From NCBI GenBank assembly GCA_019348095.1, contig JAHWKC010000015.1, forward strand, positions 1 to 15,627: DNA of 15,627 nucleotides. The letters run 5' to 3'. The notes under the pieces were generated by a model that searched no databases, was not told the DNA's origin, and saw only the letters and a list, made by a program, of their open reading frames with translations. Both the position numbers and the translations under genes were made by a program. Positions 1 through 7,089 of this stretch are shown one piece after another (position 1 is the stretch's first letter; each line of letters starts with the position of its first letter). Origin of the DNA: Pseudomonadota bacterium. Its GTDB lineage: Bacteria > Pseudomonadota > Gammaproteobacteria > Xanthomonadales > Xanthomonadaceae.

Positions 1-22
1 GCGCCGGCACCCGCCCGGGGGC

Positions 23-397
23 TCACTTCAGCCCTCGCGCGAGCGGCAGCGTCCAGGTGAACGCCACGTCCTGCTCACCGTCGAGGCGACGCAGCTCCAG
101 CGAGCACTGCTGGGCCGCCTGTTCCACCTCGCCACAGGCGGCCTCGAGCTGGTCGAGGGAGCCGGCAGTCACCGTCACGTACCCGGCCAGGCGGTAGTCG
201 GCGTGCCCGTCGGCGAGCTCCTGCTCGCGCCGGGCGGCGGTCTCCTGCGCACGACGGCGCCTGGCGGTCGAGGTGAACCCGGCCCTGGCACGCAGCTCCT
301 CGTCCGCCAGGCCCTTGAGGACCGCGTGCTCGACCTCACGATGGGCCCGCAGCGAGCTGACCGGCTCCATCGTGACGGCGATCGACCGCATGCCGGT
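23..397 (-). other. Foreign segment: C-terminus of an SCO6880-family protein (probably actinobacterial)
   Basis: About 124 residues run from TGMRSIAVTMEPVSS to ALARGLK-type ending (TLPLARGLK) and a TGA at 23-25. Recognisable blocks are REVEHAVLKGLADEELRARAGF, an Arg/Glu-rich helix, GHADYRLAGYVTVTA, and LELRRLDGEQDVAFTWTLPLARG. From memory these match the end of SCO6880-family proteins, which sit in conjugation or type IV-like gene clusters of Streptomyces and other actinobacteria, upstream of a VirB4-like ATPase. Only the C-terminal quarter is present, and its N-terminal side is replaced by an unrelated MFS piece. The natural stop suggests this end is intact. The family assignment rests on motif recall, not on an alignment. 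Confidence 0.6.
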
Positions 398-1645
398 GAC
401 CCCGACCAGCAGCGGCGCGAGGATGTTGCCGAAGTAGTCGAAGGAGCGGTAGATCGAGAAGACGCGGACGCGGGCCGGCGGCGGGTAGCTGTCCATCAGC
501 AGCGGCTGGTGCAGGGCCTGCGTCGTGCCGCTGCTGAGTCCGTCGAGGATCAGGATGACGACGAGCATCCACAGCGCTGTGGCGAAGCCGGTGTACAGCG
601 TGGTCGCGGCCCACAGGCTCGCGCCCGCCAGGACGAGCATCGCGCGACGTGGATGGCGCTGGACCAGCGCCGCGATCGGCAGCGGGGAGAGGCTGATGGA
701 GAGGGTCCGGACCACCAGCAGCAGCGCGATCGTGCCGAGCCCGATGCCGAGGCTGCGGCTGATCTCGGGGATGAGGACGATGAACGCGTAGTTCTGGAAG
801 GTGTCGACGATCGCCAGCGTCCGCGCTTCCCGGCTGATCGCCTCGCCAGCCAATCCCTGCGGATAGCCCGAGCCGTCCAGCCGTTCGTGGTGGTGCAGCA
901 CCGCATCCAGCCACAGCGGGTCGCTCACCCCGCCGGCTTCCAGCAGCACCACGCCATCGGCCGGGTGCGCCTCGATACGCTCGCGCTGTTCGGAGGTCAG
1001 CTCGGTGGTCTGGCGGTTGAGCGCGTCGGCGATCGGGCCCAGCGCGAGGTCGAAGGTCAGTGCCGCGGCCACGAGCGATCGGCTCTGCGCCTCGTCCAGC
1101 CGCTGCGCCTGCGCCGCCAGCTGGCACAGGATCGCGGCGTGAAGCAGGCGCGGGATGTGGCTGTCGTCGGAGGCATCCAGTTGCATCGCCGCCAGCGCGG
1201 CGTCGGCGTCGCGCGCGACCAGCGCGCGCAGGCGATCGGCCAGGTCCAGCACCTGCTCGCCCAGCTCGCGCGAGGCCACCGCCATCAGGGCCTCGTGGAT
1301 GCAGTGCAGCTCGAGCTTGAGCGCCAGCACCGAGTCGAACACCGGGGGCGGCTTCGGCGTCGTCGGGCGGGTACGCAGCAGCAGGTGCGTCCGGTTCTGC
1401 GGCGCTGTCGATGCCGCCGGCAAGGCCGCGGCCGATCTCGGTGGCGATGGTGCTTGCGACTGCAGCGGCGGCATCATCGGCGGCGGCGGCGGCAGATCGA
1501 CGTGGCCGCGACTCAGCAGCATGTCGAGCTGCGCCTGGCACGCCACCACCATGCCTTCCCCGAGCAGCAGCTTGCCGGCACGGTCGAACACCGGCCAGGC
1601 CAGCACCGTGCCGATGTCCAGCTCGTGTTCGCACACCTCCCTCAC
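23..1645 (-). CDS. Chimeric reading frame: degenerate HD-GYP protein joined in frame to MFS and SCO6880-like fragments
   Basis: The start is GTG at 1643-1645, with GGAGG seven bases upstream. Residues 1-50 form a small domain ending LLLGEGMVV...LLSRGHVDL, as in the N-termini of HD-GYP proteins. Residues 51-100 are a proline-rich linker. Residues 165-283 match the HD-GYP fold: H169, then ALTFDLAL (193-201) where active enzymes have LLHDIGK, H227-P228, and HHHERLDGSGYPQGL (251-265). The HD pair and the following lysine are missing, so c-di-GMP hydrolysis is doubtful and a binding or regulatory role is likelier. The match stops at ARTLAIVDTF (274-283), where the next helix should follow. Instead the frame enters membrane segments of an MFS carrier and later an SCO6880-like C-terminus, ending at TGA (23-25). 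I infer that only about 798-1645 belongs to the resident gene, so this gene is truncated here. The frame is open upstream to 2902, but that part is antisense to another gene. Confidence 0.75.
   Translation of the reverse strand: MREVCEHELDIGTVLAWPVFDRAGKLLLGEGMVVACQAQLDMLLSRGHVDLPPPPPMMPPLQSQAPSPPRSAAALPAASTAPQNRTHLLLRTRPTTPKPPPVFDSVLALKLELHCIHEALMAVASRELGEQVLDLADRLRALVARDADAALAAMQLDASDDSHIPRLLHAAILCQLAAQAQRLDEAQSRSLVAAALTFDLALGPIADALNRQTTELTSEQRERIEAHPADGVVLLEAGGVSDPLWLDAVLHHHERLDGSGYPQGLAGEAISREARTLAIVDTFQNYAFIVLIPEISRSLGIGLGTIALLLVVRTLSISLSPLPIAALVQRHPRRAMLVLAGASLWAATTLYTGFATALWMLVVILILDGLSSGTTQALHQPLLMDSYPPPARVRVFSIYRSFDYFGNILAPLLVGVTGMRSIAVTMEPVSSLRAHREVEHAVLKGLADEELRARAGFTSTARRRRAQETAARREQELADGHADYRLAGYVTVTAGSLDQLEAACGEVEQAAQQCSLELRRLDGEQDVAFTWTLPLARGLK
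398..808 (-). other. Foreign segment: internal fragment of an MFS transporter (probably actinobacterial)
   Basis: Frame residues about 284-416 read as the first membrane helices of a major facilitator permease: AFIVLIPEISRSLGIGLGTIALLLVV, then a loop with VQRHPRRAM resembling the MFS motif-A loop, then two hydrophobic helices. SYPPPARVRVFSIYR and GNILAPLLVGV follow, like the TM4-TM5 region of this superfamily. There is no start codon, no first soluble part and no second half. Leucine and valine codons are often CTC and GTC, unlike the CTG-dominated resident genes, which points to an actinobacterial source. The right join lies within the VDTF codons (about 797-808) and the left join near GTC ACC (395-400). 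Boundaries are accurate to about ten bases at best. Confidence 0.65.
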
Positions 1646-1721
1646 GCCCGATCCTCCGGCTGCACGCACCGCCGCGCCTCCTGCTCGATGTCGGCGCGGC
1701 GCCGGATAACTTGAACCGGGG

Positions 1722-1742
1722 GGCGGGCGACCTTCGCCCGCC
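1722..1742. repeat. Perfect 9-bp hairpin between divergent genes
   Basis: GGCGGGCGA (1722-1730) pairs with TCGCCCGCC (1734-1742) around a three-base loop. ACCGG/CCGGT can extend the stem across a bulge. It lies in the 198-base gap between the divergent HD-GYP start (1645) and the exported-protein pair (1844). There is no T-run on either side, so a rho-independent terminator is unlikely. A protein-binding site or a 5'-leader structure is possible. No convincing -35/-10 pair is visible nearby. Confidence 0.4.
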
Positions 1743-1843
1743 GGTGGCCGCATCACGTCGCCGTCACCGTTGGTCTGTCGTGAGCACGGCGTGAGGATGC
1801 CCGGGCTCACCCGGTCGCAGCCATCCCAGTCAAAGGTCGTCCG

Positions 1844-2572
1844 ATGAACTCGCCAACCGCAGTGGCCCGCCTGACAGCCAGCAAGCACGCACCGCACCGG
1901 CGGCCGCCCGCTGCGCCGCCGCTTCGCACGGGACGCCTCGCAAGGCCACTGGCAACGTTGTCCCTGCTGCTCGGTGCCGCGGTGGCCCAGGCGGCGCAGC
2001 CGGGCGACGCCCTGCTGTCCATGGGTGATATCCCCACGATCACGGTGGCGCTGGCCGAGCAGCCCGCCGTCCTGGAGCAGGGCCGGGCGGCGCTGTATCG
2101 CGGCCTGGTCGACCAGGACGGCATCGCGTTCGTAATCCCCGAGCTGACGATCAACACCGCGGCCGCGATTGTGCTGGAGTCTCCCGATCCAGCCGCGGGC
2201 ATGACGCTGCGGCTCAAGAACGCGCTCTCTGCGGATTGGGACCGCACCCTGAGCAGCAATGCGGACGGCACGATCGACATCCGCTTCCGCACCGAAGGCC
2301 CAGCGGTCGCACTGCTGAGCAGCGACGGCGGCATGCGGCCGTACCGGCTGGCGGTGTGGGTCGGTCCGGAGCTGGAAGTGCATGCCGCCGCGCCGCCGCC
2401 GTTCCTGAGCATGGAGGAATACGGCCGCCTGCAAGGCAGCCGCTGGGCCGCTCCCGCGACCGCCATCGCGCTCTCGGGCGCGCTGGTGCTGCTGGGCCTG
2501 ATCGGCCTGGTCCTGGCGCGCGCCGCCGATATCGGCCGGAGTGCACCCAGGCGCCGCGGGGCACGCGCATGA
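1844..2572 (+). CDS. Unknown protein with signal peptide and C-terminal membrane anchor
   Basis: This 242-residue product is not one I recognise. After a basic, proline-rich N-terminal stretch there is a hydrophobic run (LATLSLLLGAAVAQA, about 36-51) with AQA before AQPGD, a plausible signal-peptidase site. The middle (about 60-190) alternates short hydrophobic and polar strands, as a small beta-sandwich would. Near the C-terminus ATAIALSGALVLLGLIGLVLA (about 208-228) forms one membrane helix followed by an Arg-rich tail (RRRGARA) that would stay inside. The predicted arrangement is an exported domain tethered to the inner membrane. The ATG at 1844 has AAAGG eight bases upstream and no better in-frame start precedes the signal. 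Its stop overlaps the next gene by ATGA, so the two are probably translated together. The odd feature is the long N-region (about 35 residues) before the hydrophobic core. Confidence 0.75.
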   Translation: MNSPTAVARLTASKHAPHRRPPAAPPLRTGRLARPLATLSLLLGAAVAQAAQPGDALLSMGDIPTITVALAEQPAVLEQGRAALYRGLVDQDGIAFVIPELTINTAAAIVLESPDPAAGMTLRLKNALSADWDRTLSSNADGTIDIRFRTEGPAVALLSSDGGMRPYRLAVWVGPELEVHAAAPPPFLSMEEYGRLQGSRWAAPATAIALSGALVLLGLIGLVLARAADIGRSAPRRRGARA

Positions 2573-3351
2573 GCGGCCGGATCGCCTGGACCCGTTTCCG
2601 CTGGCGGTTGTCATTGGCGGGCCTGCTGCTCGGCGCATCATCGCTTGCGCTGGCCAACGGCACCTGGGAATCCGCGGCAAACCGTCCCGGCGCCACGGCG
2701 GTGGAGGCGAGCGGGCGCGCAAGCGGGTTCGAGCGCGTGCTGTCGGAGTTGCGCCATATCGCCTCGGCCAGCGATCACCCGTTCGACCTTGCCGAACCGG
2801 CCTTCCCGGCATGGCAGGCGTGGCTGGCGACCAATGCCGCGCTGTCGGATCTGGACGCCGCGCTGGATGCCGGCATGGCCGCCGACAGCGGCAATGCCGC
2901 ACCGATGGTGCCCTCCAGCTGCGCCAATGCCAGCCGGCCCGGCTGTAACGCGTGCTTCCGCGCCTCCTACAGCCGGATCAACCTGATCCGCATGCGGCTG
3001 GAACGGCTGCACGCGGTGCATGGCCGCACCGCCGAGTACCTCCGGGCGCGCCAGTGGGCTGACCGCAGCCCGGCGCCGCCACACCAGGCCCCGCAGCACC
3101 GCAGCGCGCAGCACGGCAGCCCGCAGCATGGCAGCGTGGACCCGGCGCGCATCGGCATCGTGCGCTCGCGCGAGCGCCTGGATCGCATCAGCCAACACAA
3201 GCACCGGCAACTCATCGGCGCCATGGGCGAGGCGATCGACAACGTCTCGACCTGCGAGCGCGTGTACTTCGACAACCCCGACTGGGCCGCTCGCCACGGC
3301 CGCACCTACCTGCGGGCGATCGAGTCGATGTACCGCCTGGACCAGGGCTGA
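2569..3351 (+). CDS. Unknown secreted/periplasmic protein with a His-Gln-rich segment
   Basis: The product has 260 residues. The ATG at 2569 overlaps the previous stop (ATGA), which indicates translational coupling. The N-terminus is a clear signal peptide: basic MSGRIAWTRFRWR, hydrophobic LSLAGLLLGASS, then ALA before NGTW. The mature part is largely helical. It contains a cysteine cluster, SSCANASRPGCNACF (about 121-135), and a single later cysteine in STCERVYF, so disulfides or metal binding are possible. Residues about 168-186 hold a low-complexity run with three AQH/PQH-type units, HRSAQHGSPQHGS. No catalytic motif is evident and I do not recognise the family. Pairing with a membrane-anchored exported protein suggests that the two act together in the envelope, which is inference from gene overlap only. 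Confidence 0.8.
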   Translation: MSGRIAWTRFRWRLSLAGLLLGASSLALANGTWESAANRPGATAVEASGRASGFERVLSELRHIASASDHPFDLAEPAFPAWQAWLATNAALSDLDAALDAGMAADSGNAAPMVPSSCANASRPGCNACFRASYSRINLIRMRLERLHAVHGRTAEYLRARQWADRSPAPPHQAPQHRSAQHGSPQHGSVDPARIGIVRSRERLDRISQHKHRQLIGAMGEAIDNVSTCERVYFDNPDWAARHGRTYLRAIESMYRLDQG

Positions 3352-3412
3352 GCCGCACGCGCCACCGCCCCTGCAGTACCGTAGGCACTGCACACGCGCG
3401 CAGCGGAGCCGC

Positions 3413-3709
3413 ATGACCGTGTATGTCGATGATGCCGTCTGGCCGTGGCGGGGCGAGCGCTGGGGCCATCTGATGGCCGACACGCTGGCCGAACTGCACA
3501 CGTTCGCCGCGCAGCTCGGGCTGCCGCGGCACGTGTTCCAGAACAAGACCAGCGGCGCGCACTACGACGTGACCGCGGCCATGCGCGAGCGCGCGATCGA
3601 GCTGGGAGCCGTGCCGATATCGCGGCACCATGATCGCGAGCGCCTGCGGGCGGTGATCGCACGGGCCAAGGCGCAAGGCCGCGGCGCGCGCGATGACGCG
3701 GTGAGCTGA
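3413..3709 (+). CDS. DUF4031 family protein
   Basis: This is a 98-residue soluble protein. TVYVDDAVWPW at the start, WGHLMADTLAELHTFAAQLGL (about 20-40), HYDVTAAMRERAIELGA (about 52-68) and PISRHHDRERL match what I recall of the DUF4031 family. These are short bacterial proteins of about 90 residues with conserved Asp/His residues and no established function. The ATG at 3413 has GGAG six bases upstream (AGCGGAGCCGCATG). An open frame extends upstream to 3020 but runs through the preceding gene in another phase and was rejected. The gene lies 61 bases after the exported pair on the same strand and could be co-transcribed, although its product is cytoplasmic. Confidence 0.8.
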   Translation: MTVYVDDAVWPWRGERWGHLMADTLAELHTFAAQLGLPRHVFQNKTSGAHYDVTAAMRERAIELGAVPISRHHDRERLRAVIARAKAQGRGARDDAVS

Positions 3710-3799
3710 GAGCTGATTCCGCAACCGCACTGCTTGTCCTATACGTGTCCTTGACCAGCGCCTACCTAAGCTGCGGCCATCCCTCGCAGGAACCGCCTC

Positions 3800-4105
<306 letters not shown>

Positions 4106-4108
<3 letters not shown>

Positions 4109-4143
4109 ACGCCCCTGGTAAACGCCCCGGTAAACGCCTCTGG
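4106..4143 (+). repeat. Triplicated 12-13-bp unit starting at a stop codon
   Basis: TAAACGCCCCTGG (4106-4118), TAAACGCCCCGG (4119-4130) and TAAACGCCTCTGG (4131-4143) are adjacent. The TAA of the first unit is the stop of the small protein ending at 4108. The last unit abuts the palindromic repeat that starts at about 4144. Confidence 0.85.
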
Positions 4144-4145
4144 CA

Positions 4146-4219
4146 GGAGCGGCTTCAGGCGCGATCCGCGTCGCCGGGGAAGGACCACCGGGAAGTGCGA
4201 TCGCGGCTGAAGCCGCTCC
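4146..4219. repeat. REP-like inverted repeat, copy 1 (GGAGCGGCTTCAGCCGCGATC family)
   Basis: The left arm at 4146-4166 and the right arm at 4199-4219 are 21 bases each, complementary except for one position, with a 32-base spacer. Each arm is itself imperfectly palindromic (CGGCTTCAGCCG). Related dispersed GTAGGAGCGG... palindromes occur in Pseudomonas and Xanthomonadaceae genomes. It lies between the convergent ends of the small protein gene (4108) and the minus-strand gene ending at 4238, where such elements commonly sit and may protect or end transcripts. Confidence 0.8.
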
Positions 4220-4237
4220 CACAGTCCCGCGGTTTTC

Positions 4238-4810
4238 CTAGAACGCTTCGCTGCCCGGGCGCAACTCGATGCCCAGCGCCGCGGCCACCGCCTGTATCGC
4301 CTCACCGTCCTGCCGGCGCGTGATCCAGCCGGCATGCGCGGCCTCGCCGGTGTGCCAGGTCCACAGGCTGTAGTCGTACTCACGCAAGCGGTCGTATGCG
4401 GTCGCCATCAGCGCGGGCACGTCGGTGGCGGCGAGGAACACCTCGTCACTCGGGTCTTCCACGCCCCACTCGATGCGCAGGTTCCAGCGCGCGGCCAGCT
4501 CGTTGACGCTGTCGATCAGCGAGGCGGTGTCGCCATCCTCGACGTAGAAGCCGGAGGTCCAGTCGATCACCTCCCTGAGCGGGACGATCGGCTCGACCTG
4601 GTCGAAAGCGCCGCCCAGGTCGGCGTCAATGCGCTCGCGATAGGCTGCGAACTGCTGCAGTGCGGTGTCCTCGTCGCCGGGGTTGATCAGCAGCAACAAC
4701 TGCCAGACCAGTGCTTCGGTGCTCGCCTCGTCGCTGTCGAAGTCGGCACCGGGCTCGAGGGCGTTGGCGAAGTTGTCGTCCGGGTCGAACTCGGTGTCCG
4801 GGGTGGTCAT
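4238..4810 (-). CDS. Acidic cytoplasmic protein, possibly DUF6630 family
   Basis: The product has 190 residues. It begins MTTPDTEFDPDDNF and has an acidic disordered-looking first 30 residues, then helical blocks: TEALVWQLLLLINPGDEDTALQQF, LREVIDWTSGFYVEDGDTASLIDSVNELAARW, and VFLAATDVPALMATAYDRLREYDYSLWTWHTGEA. It ends AAALGIELRPGSEAF. It has no signal peptide, membrane helix or catalytic motif. I recall proteins with this layout (VNELA..W.. WG, Y.L.TW.T....GW) in Xanthomonadaceae annotated as DUF6630, but the match is from memory. The ATG at 4808-4810 is chosen because residues upstream (to 4930) are Arg/Pro-rich antisense-like sequence. It ends next to the palindromic repeat and is divergent from the DUF3297 gene. 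Confidence 0.75.
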   Translation of the reverse strand: MTTPDTEFDPDDNFANALEPGADFDSDEASTEALVWQLLLLINPGDEDTALQQFAAYRERIDADLGGAFDQVEPIVPLREVIDWTSGFYVEDGDTASLIDSVNELAARWNLRIEWGVEDPSDEVFLAATDVPALMATAYDRLREYDYSLWTWHTGEAAHAGWITRRQDGEAIQAVAAALGIELRPGSEAF

Positions 4811-5002
4811 GGCGGTGGCGCTCTGCTCGGGTCGGCCGGGTCGCGGTCTGGTGCAAGTGTGCGCCAAGCCGCCCTTGGGAACACGCGGTGGTTGCGGCCA
4901 TCGGGCCAGGGGGGGGACGGCAGCGGGCATGCCACCGCTGCGCCAGCGGGCTTATCCTGTCGCCACCGTGGCCGGCGCGCCACCCAACGAACATGTGAAC
5001 CG

Positions 5003-5266
5003 ATGACCGACACGCCACCCGACCGCCTCGCCTCCAATCCCCGCAGCCCCTACCACGACGCGGCCATGCTCGAGCGCGGAGTCGGCATCCGCTTCAACGG
5101 CGAGGAGAAGACCAACGTCGAGGAGTACTGCGTCAGCGAGGGCTGGGTCCGCCTGCCGGTGGGCAAGTCGCTCGACCGCCGCGGCAACGCCATGACGATG
5201 AAGTTCCAGGGCGTGGTCGAGCCGTACTTCCTCGACTCGGCCGAGCCGGACGACGGAACCGCTTAG
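5003..5266 (+). CDS. DUF3297 family protein
   Basis: This is an 87-residue soluble protein. NPRSPYHDAAMLERGVGIRFNGEEKTNVEEYCVSEGWVRLPVGKSLDRRGNAMTMKFQGVVEPYF is near full length for DUF3297, a family of small proteobacterial proteins known from Xanthomonas and relatives. Its function is not established. The hallmark GIRFNG.EK.NVEEYC.SEGW and KD/LDRRGN.MT segments are intact. The ATG at 5003 follows GTGAACCG, with no strong ribosome site. The frame open upstream to 4334 overlaps the neighbouring gene antisense and was rejected. It is divergent from the minus-strand gene ending at 4238, with 192 bases between the two starts. Confidence 0.88.
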   Translation: MTDTPPDRLASNPRSPYHDAAMLERGVGIRFNGEEKTNVEEYCVSEGWVRLPVGKSLDRRGNAMTMKFQGVVEPYFLDSAEPDDGTA

Positions 5267-5337
5267 CCGGGCCCGCTTTCTGCGCGCACGCCGGCAATCT
5301 ACGCCGGTGATAGTGGGGCGGCGCTGGCTGAGGTCCT

Positions 5338-5394
5338 CGGCTGAAGCCGCTCCTACGCCCGCCCGCGCATCCCCTGTAGGAGCGGCTTCAGCCG
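5338..5394. repeat. REP-like inverted repeat, copy 2
   Basis: CGGCTGAAGCCGCTCCTA (5338-5355) is perfectly complementary to TAGGAGCGGCTTCAGCCG (5377-5394) around a 21-base loop. It is the same family as the copy at 4146-4219. It lies between the convergent DUF3297 (ends 5266) and trehalase (ends 5467) genes. No T-run follows it, so if it limits transcription it is not as a classical intrinsic terminator. Confidence 0.85.
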
Positions 5395-5466
5395 CGAGCT
5401 CCTAGCTACCCAGGTGAGGCGAACAACAGACCCGCCCGCACGCCGCACGCTCCGCCGCCAGGACAT

Positions 5467-7089
5467 TCATTGCCGGGCAGGCCGGCGTCCAGGATCACCC
5501 GCACGTGTCCGCCGGACGGGATTGGCCGGATCGTCGTGCAACAACTTGCGGGTCACGCCGTTGGTCCAGCCGAAGCCGTCCTGCAGCGGGTACTCGCCGC
5601 CGCCGCCGCCGTGCGCGCCGTCCGGTGTCGTGCGGACCACGTATTTCTCGACGAGCTTGCTTTCGTTCTCGTAGACGCTGCCGACGGTGCGCAGCCAGCG
5701 CCGCGCGATTTCGCCCGACAACTCGGCCTCGCCGTAATCGGCCAGGCCGCGAATCGCCAGCCATTGCAGCGGCGCCCAGCCGTTGGGCTGGTCCCACTGT
5801 TCGCCGCTGAAGTTGCGCGTGGTGGCCAGGCCGCCGTCCTCGAGCAGCTGCGCGCGCAATGTCGCCGCCACGCGCTGCGCCTGGCGCCGGCTCGCCAGGC
5901 CGACGAACAGCGGCGTCGCGGTCGCCGCGCACAGCCGCTCGCGTGGCGCGCCGTGCGCCCAGTCGTAGTCCAGATACGCGCCGATGTCGTCGTGCCACAG
6001 CCAGCGGTCGATCGCCTGCGCACGCGCGTTCGCGCGCTGGCGGAACTCGGTCGCACCGGCCTGGTCGCCGCACGCCGCGGCCAGCTGCGCGATCTGCGCC
6101 TCCAGCTTGTGCAGGAACGCGTTGAGATCGACCGGCAGGATCAGCGTGGTGCGGATGCTGGTCAGCACGCCGTCGTCGCCGCACCAGCGCGAGCTGAAAT
6201 CCCAGCCCGACGCCGCGCCCGCGCGCAGTTCGCGATAGACCTCGTGCGCCGGGCGCTTGCAGGCGCGTGCGGTGGTCACGTCTTCGAGGTAGGACTCCTC
6301 GCGCGGGCTGTCGCGGTCGTCCCAGTAGCGGTTGAGCAGCGCGCCGTCATCCATGCGCACGCATTGGCGGTGCGCCTCACTGCGGCGCAGGTCGCCGCTG
6401 CCGTCCATCCAGTACGCGTACTCCTTGCGCAGCCGCGGCAGGTACTTCACCGCGCGGCAGATGCCGTGCTGCTCGAACAACTCGGTCATCAGCGCGAACA
6501 CCGGCGGCTGCGAGCGGCTCAGGTAGTAGCTGCGGTTGCCGTTGGGCACGTGGCCGTAGGTGTCGATCAGGTACGCGAAGTTGTCGGCCATCGCGCGCAG
6601 CAGGCGCGGCCGCCCGCTTTCGGCCAGGCCCAGCATGGTGAAGTAGGAGTCCCAGTAGTACATCTCGCCGAAGCGCCCGCCCGGCACCAGGTAGGGATCG
6701 GGCAGCGGCAGCAGCGAGGAGCGCGTGGGATGCTCGCGCGGCTGCCGGGTCAGCACGTCCCAGAGCCGGTCGATGTGCTCGACCAGCGGTCGCTCCGGAT
6801 CGGACACGTAACCGCTCGCGGGCGGATGTTCGGCGGTGAAGTGCGCGTGCACGAAGCGGCCCAGGTCGAATTCCGGCGCGGACTTCTGCGCGCGGTAGGC
6901 ATCCAGGATGTGTTCCGGATCGCCCCTGGGCGCACAGTCGACGAAGGTCTTGCTGTCGGCGAACACGCGCTGGGTCTGCACCGCGACGAACAGCTCCTGG
7001 TAACGATCGGCCGGAGTCAGCGTATCGGCCGGGGCGACGCTGGCCACCTTGGCCGCGTATTCCTCGGCATCGCCGCGCTCATCGCTCAT
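5467..7089 (-). CDS. treF: Cytoplasmic trehalase (GH37), TreF-like
   Basis: This 540-residue enzyme hydrolyses alpha,alpha-trehalose to two glucose. Trehalase signature 1, PGGRFGEMYYWDSY, is at 136-149 and signature 2, QWDQPNGWAP, at 431-440. The presumed catalytic acid is D297 in AGAASGWDFSSRW, and the base is E499 in GGGGGEYPLQDGFGW, by analogy with E. coli Tre37A. The sequence tracks E. coli TreF along its length (PADRYLELF-, DSKTF.DCAP-, NGNR.YYLSRSQPP-type blocks). It lacks a signal peptide, so a cytoplasmic role is expected rather than the periplasmic TreA role. The ATG at 7087-7089 lies 11 bases inside the end of the dehydrogenase gene, implying coupled translation; the ribosome site is weak. 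The last 20 residues (DDPANPVRRTRAGDPGRRPARQ region) are a basic tail beyond the catalytic domain. All key residues are present, so the enzyme is probably active. Confidence 0.96.
   Translation of the reverse strand: MSDERGDAEEYAAKVASVAPADTLTPADRYQELFVAVQTQRVFADSKTFVDCAPRGDPEHILDAYRAQKSAPEFDLGRFVHAHFTAEHPPASGYVSDPERPLVEHIDRLWDVLTRQPREHPTRSSLLPLPDPYLVPGGRFGEMYYWDSYFTMLGLAESGRPRLLRAMADNFAYLIDTYGHVPNGNRSYYLSRSQPPVFALMTELFEQHGICRAVKYLPRLRKEYAYWMDGSGDLRRSEAHRQCVRMDDGALLNRYWDDRDSPREESYLEDVTTARACKRPAHEVYRELRAGAASGWDFSSRWCGDDGVLTSIRTTLILPVDLNAFLHKLEAQIAQLAAACGDQAGATEFRQRANARAQAIDRWLWHDDIGAYLDYDWAHGAPRERLCAATATPLFVGLASRRQAQRVAATLRAQLLEDGGLATTRNFSGEQWDQPNGWAPLQWLAIRGLADYGEAELSGEIARRWLRTVGSVYENESKLVEKYVVRTTPDGAHGGGGGEYPLQDGFGWTNGVTRKLLHDDPANPVRRTRAGDPGRRPARQ

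Noticed and set aside
23..1645. Natural HD-GYP-MFS-SCO6880 fusion as a new signalling transporter
   Set aside because: Each piece is cut mid-domain, the MFS part has only a few helices, and codon use changes at the join, so an artefact is far likelier.
203..1714. Long plus-strand open frame opposite the HD-GYP/MFS region
   Set aside because: It is rich in Arg, Gln and His, has no domain, and is antisense to a frame with clear motifs. High GC leaves opposite frames open.
3710..3799. Promoter before the small Thr-Ala protein gene (TATACG near 3741)
   Set aside because: The only -35 at a suitable distance, TTCCGC, matches three of six positions, too weak to annotate.
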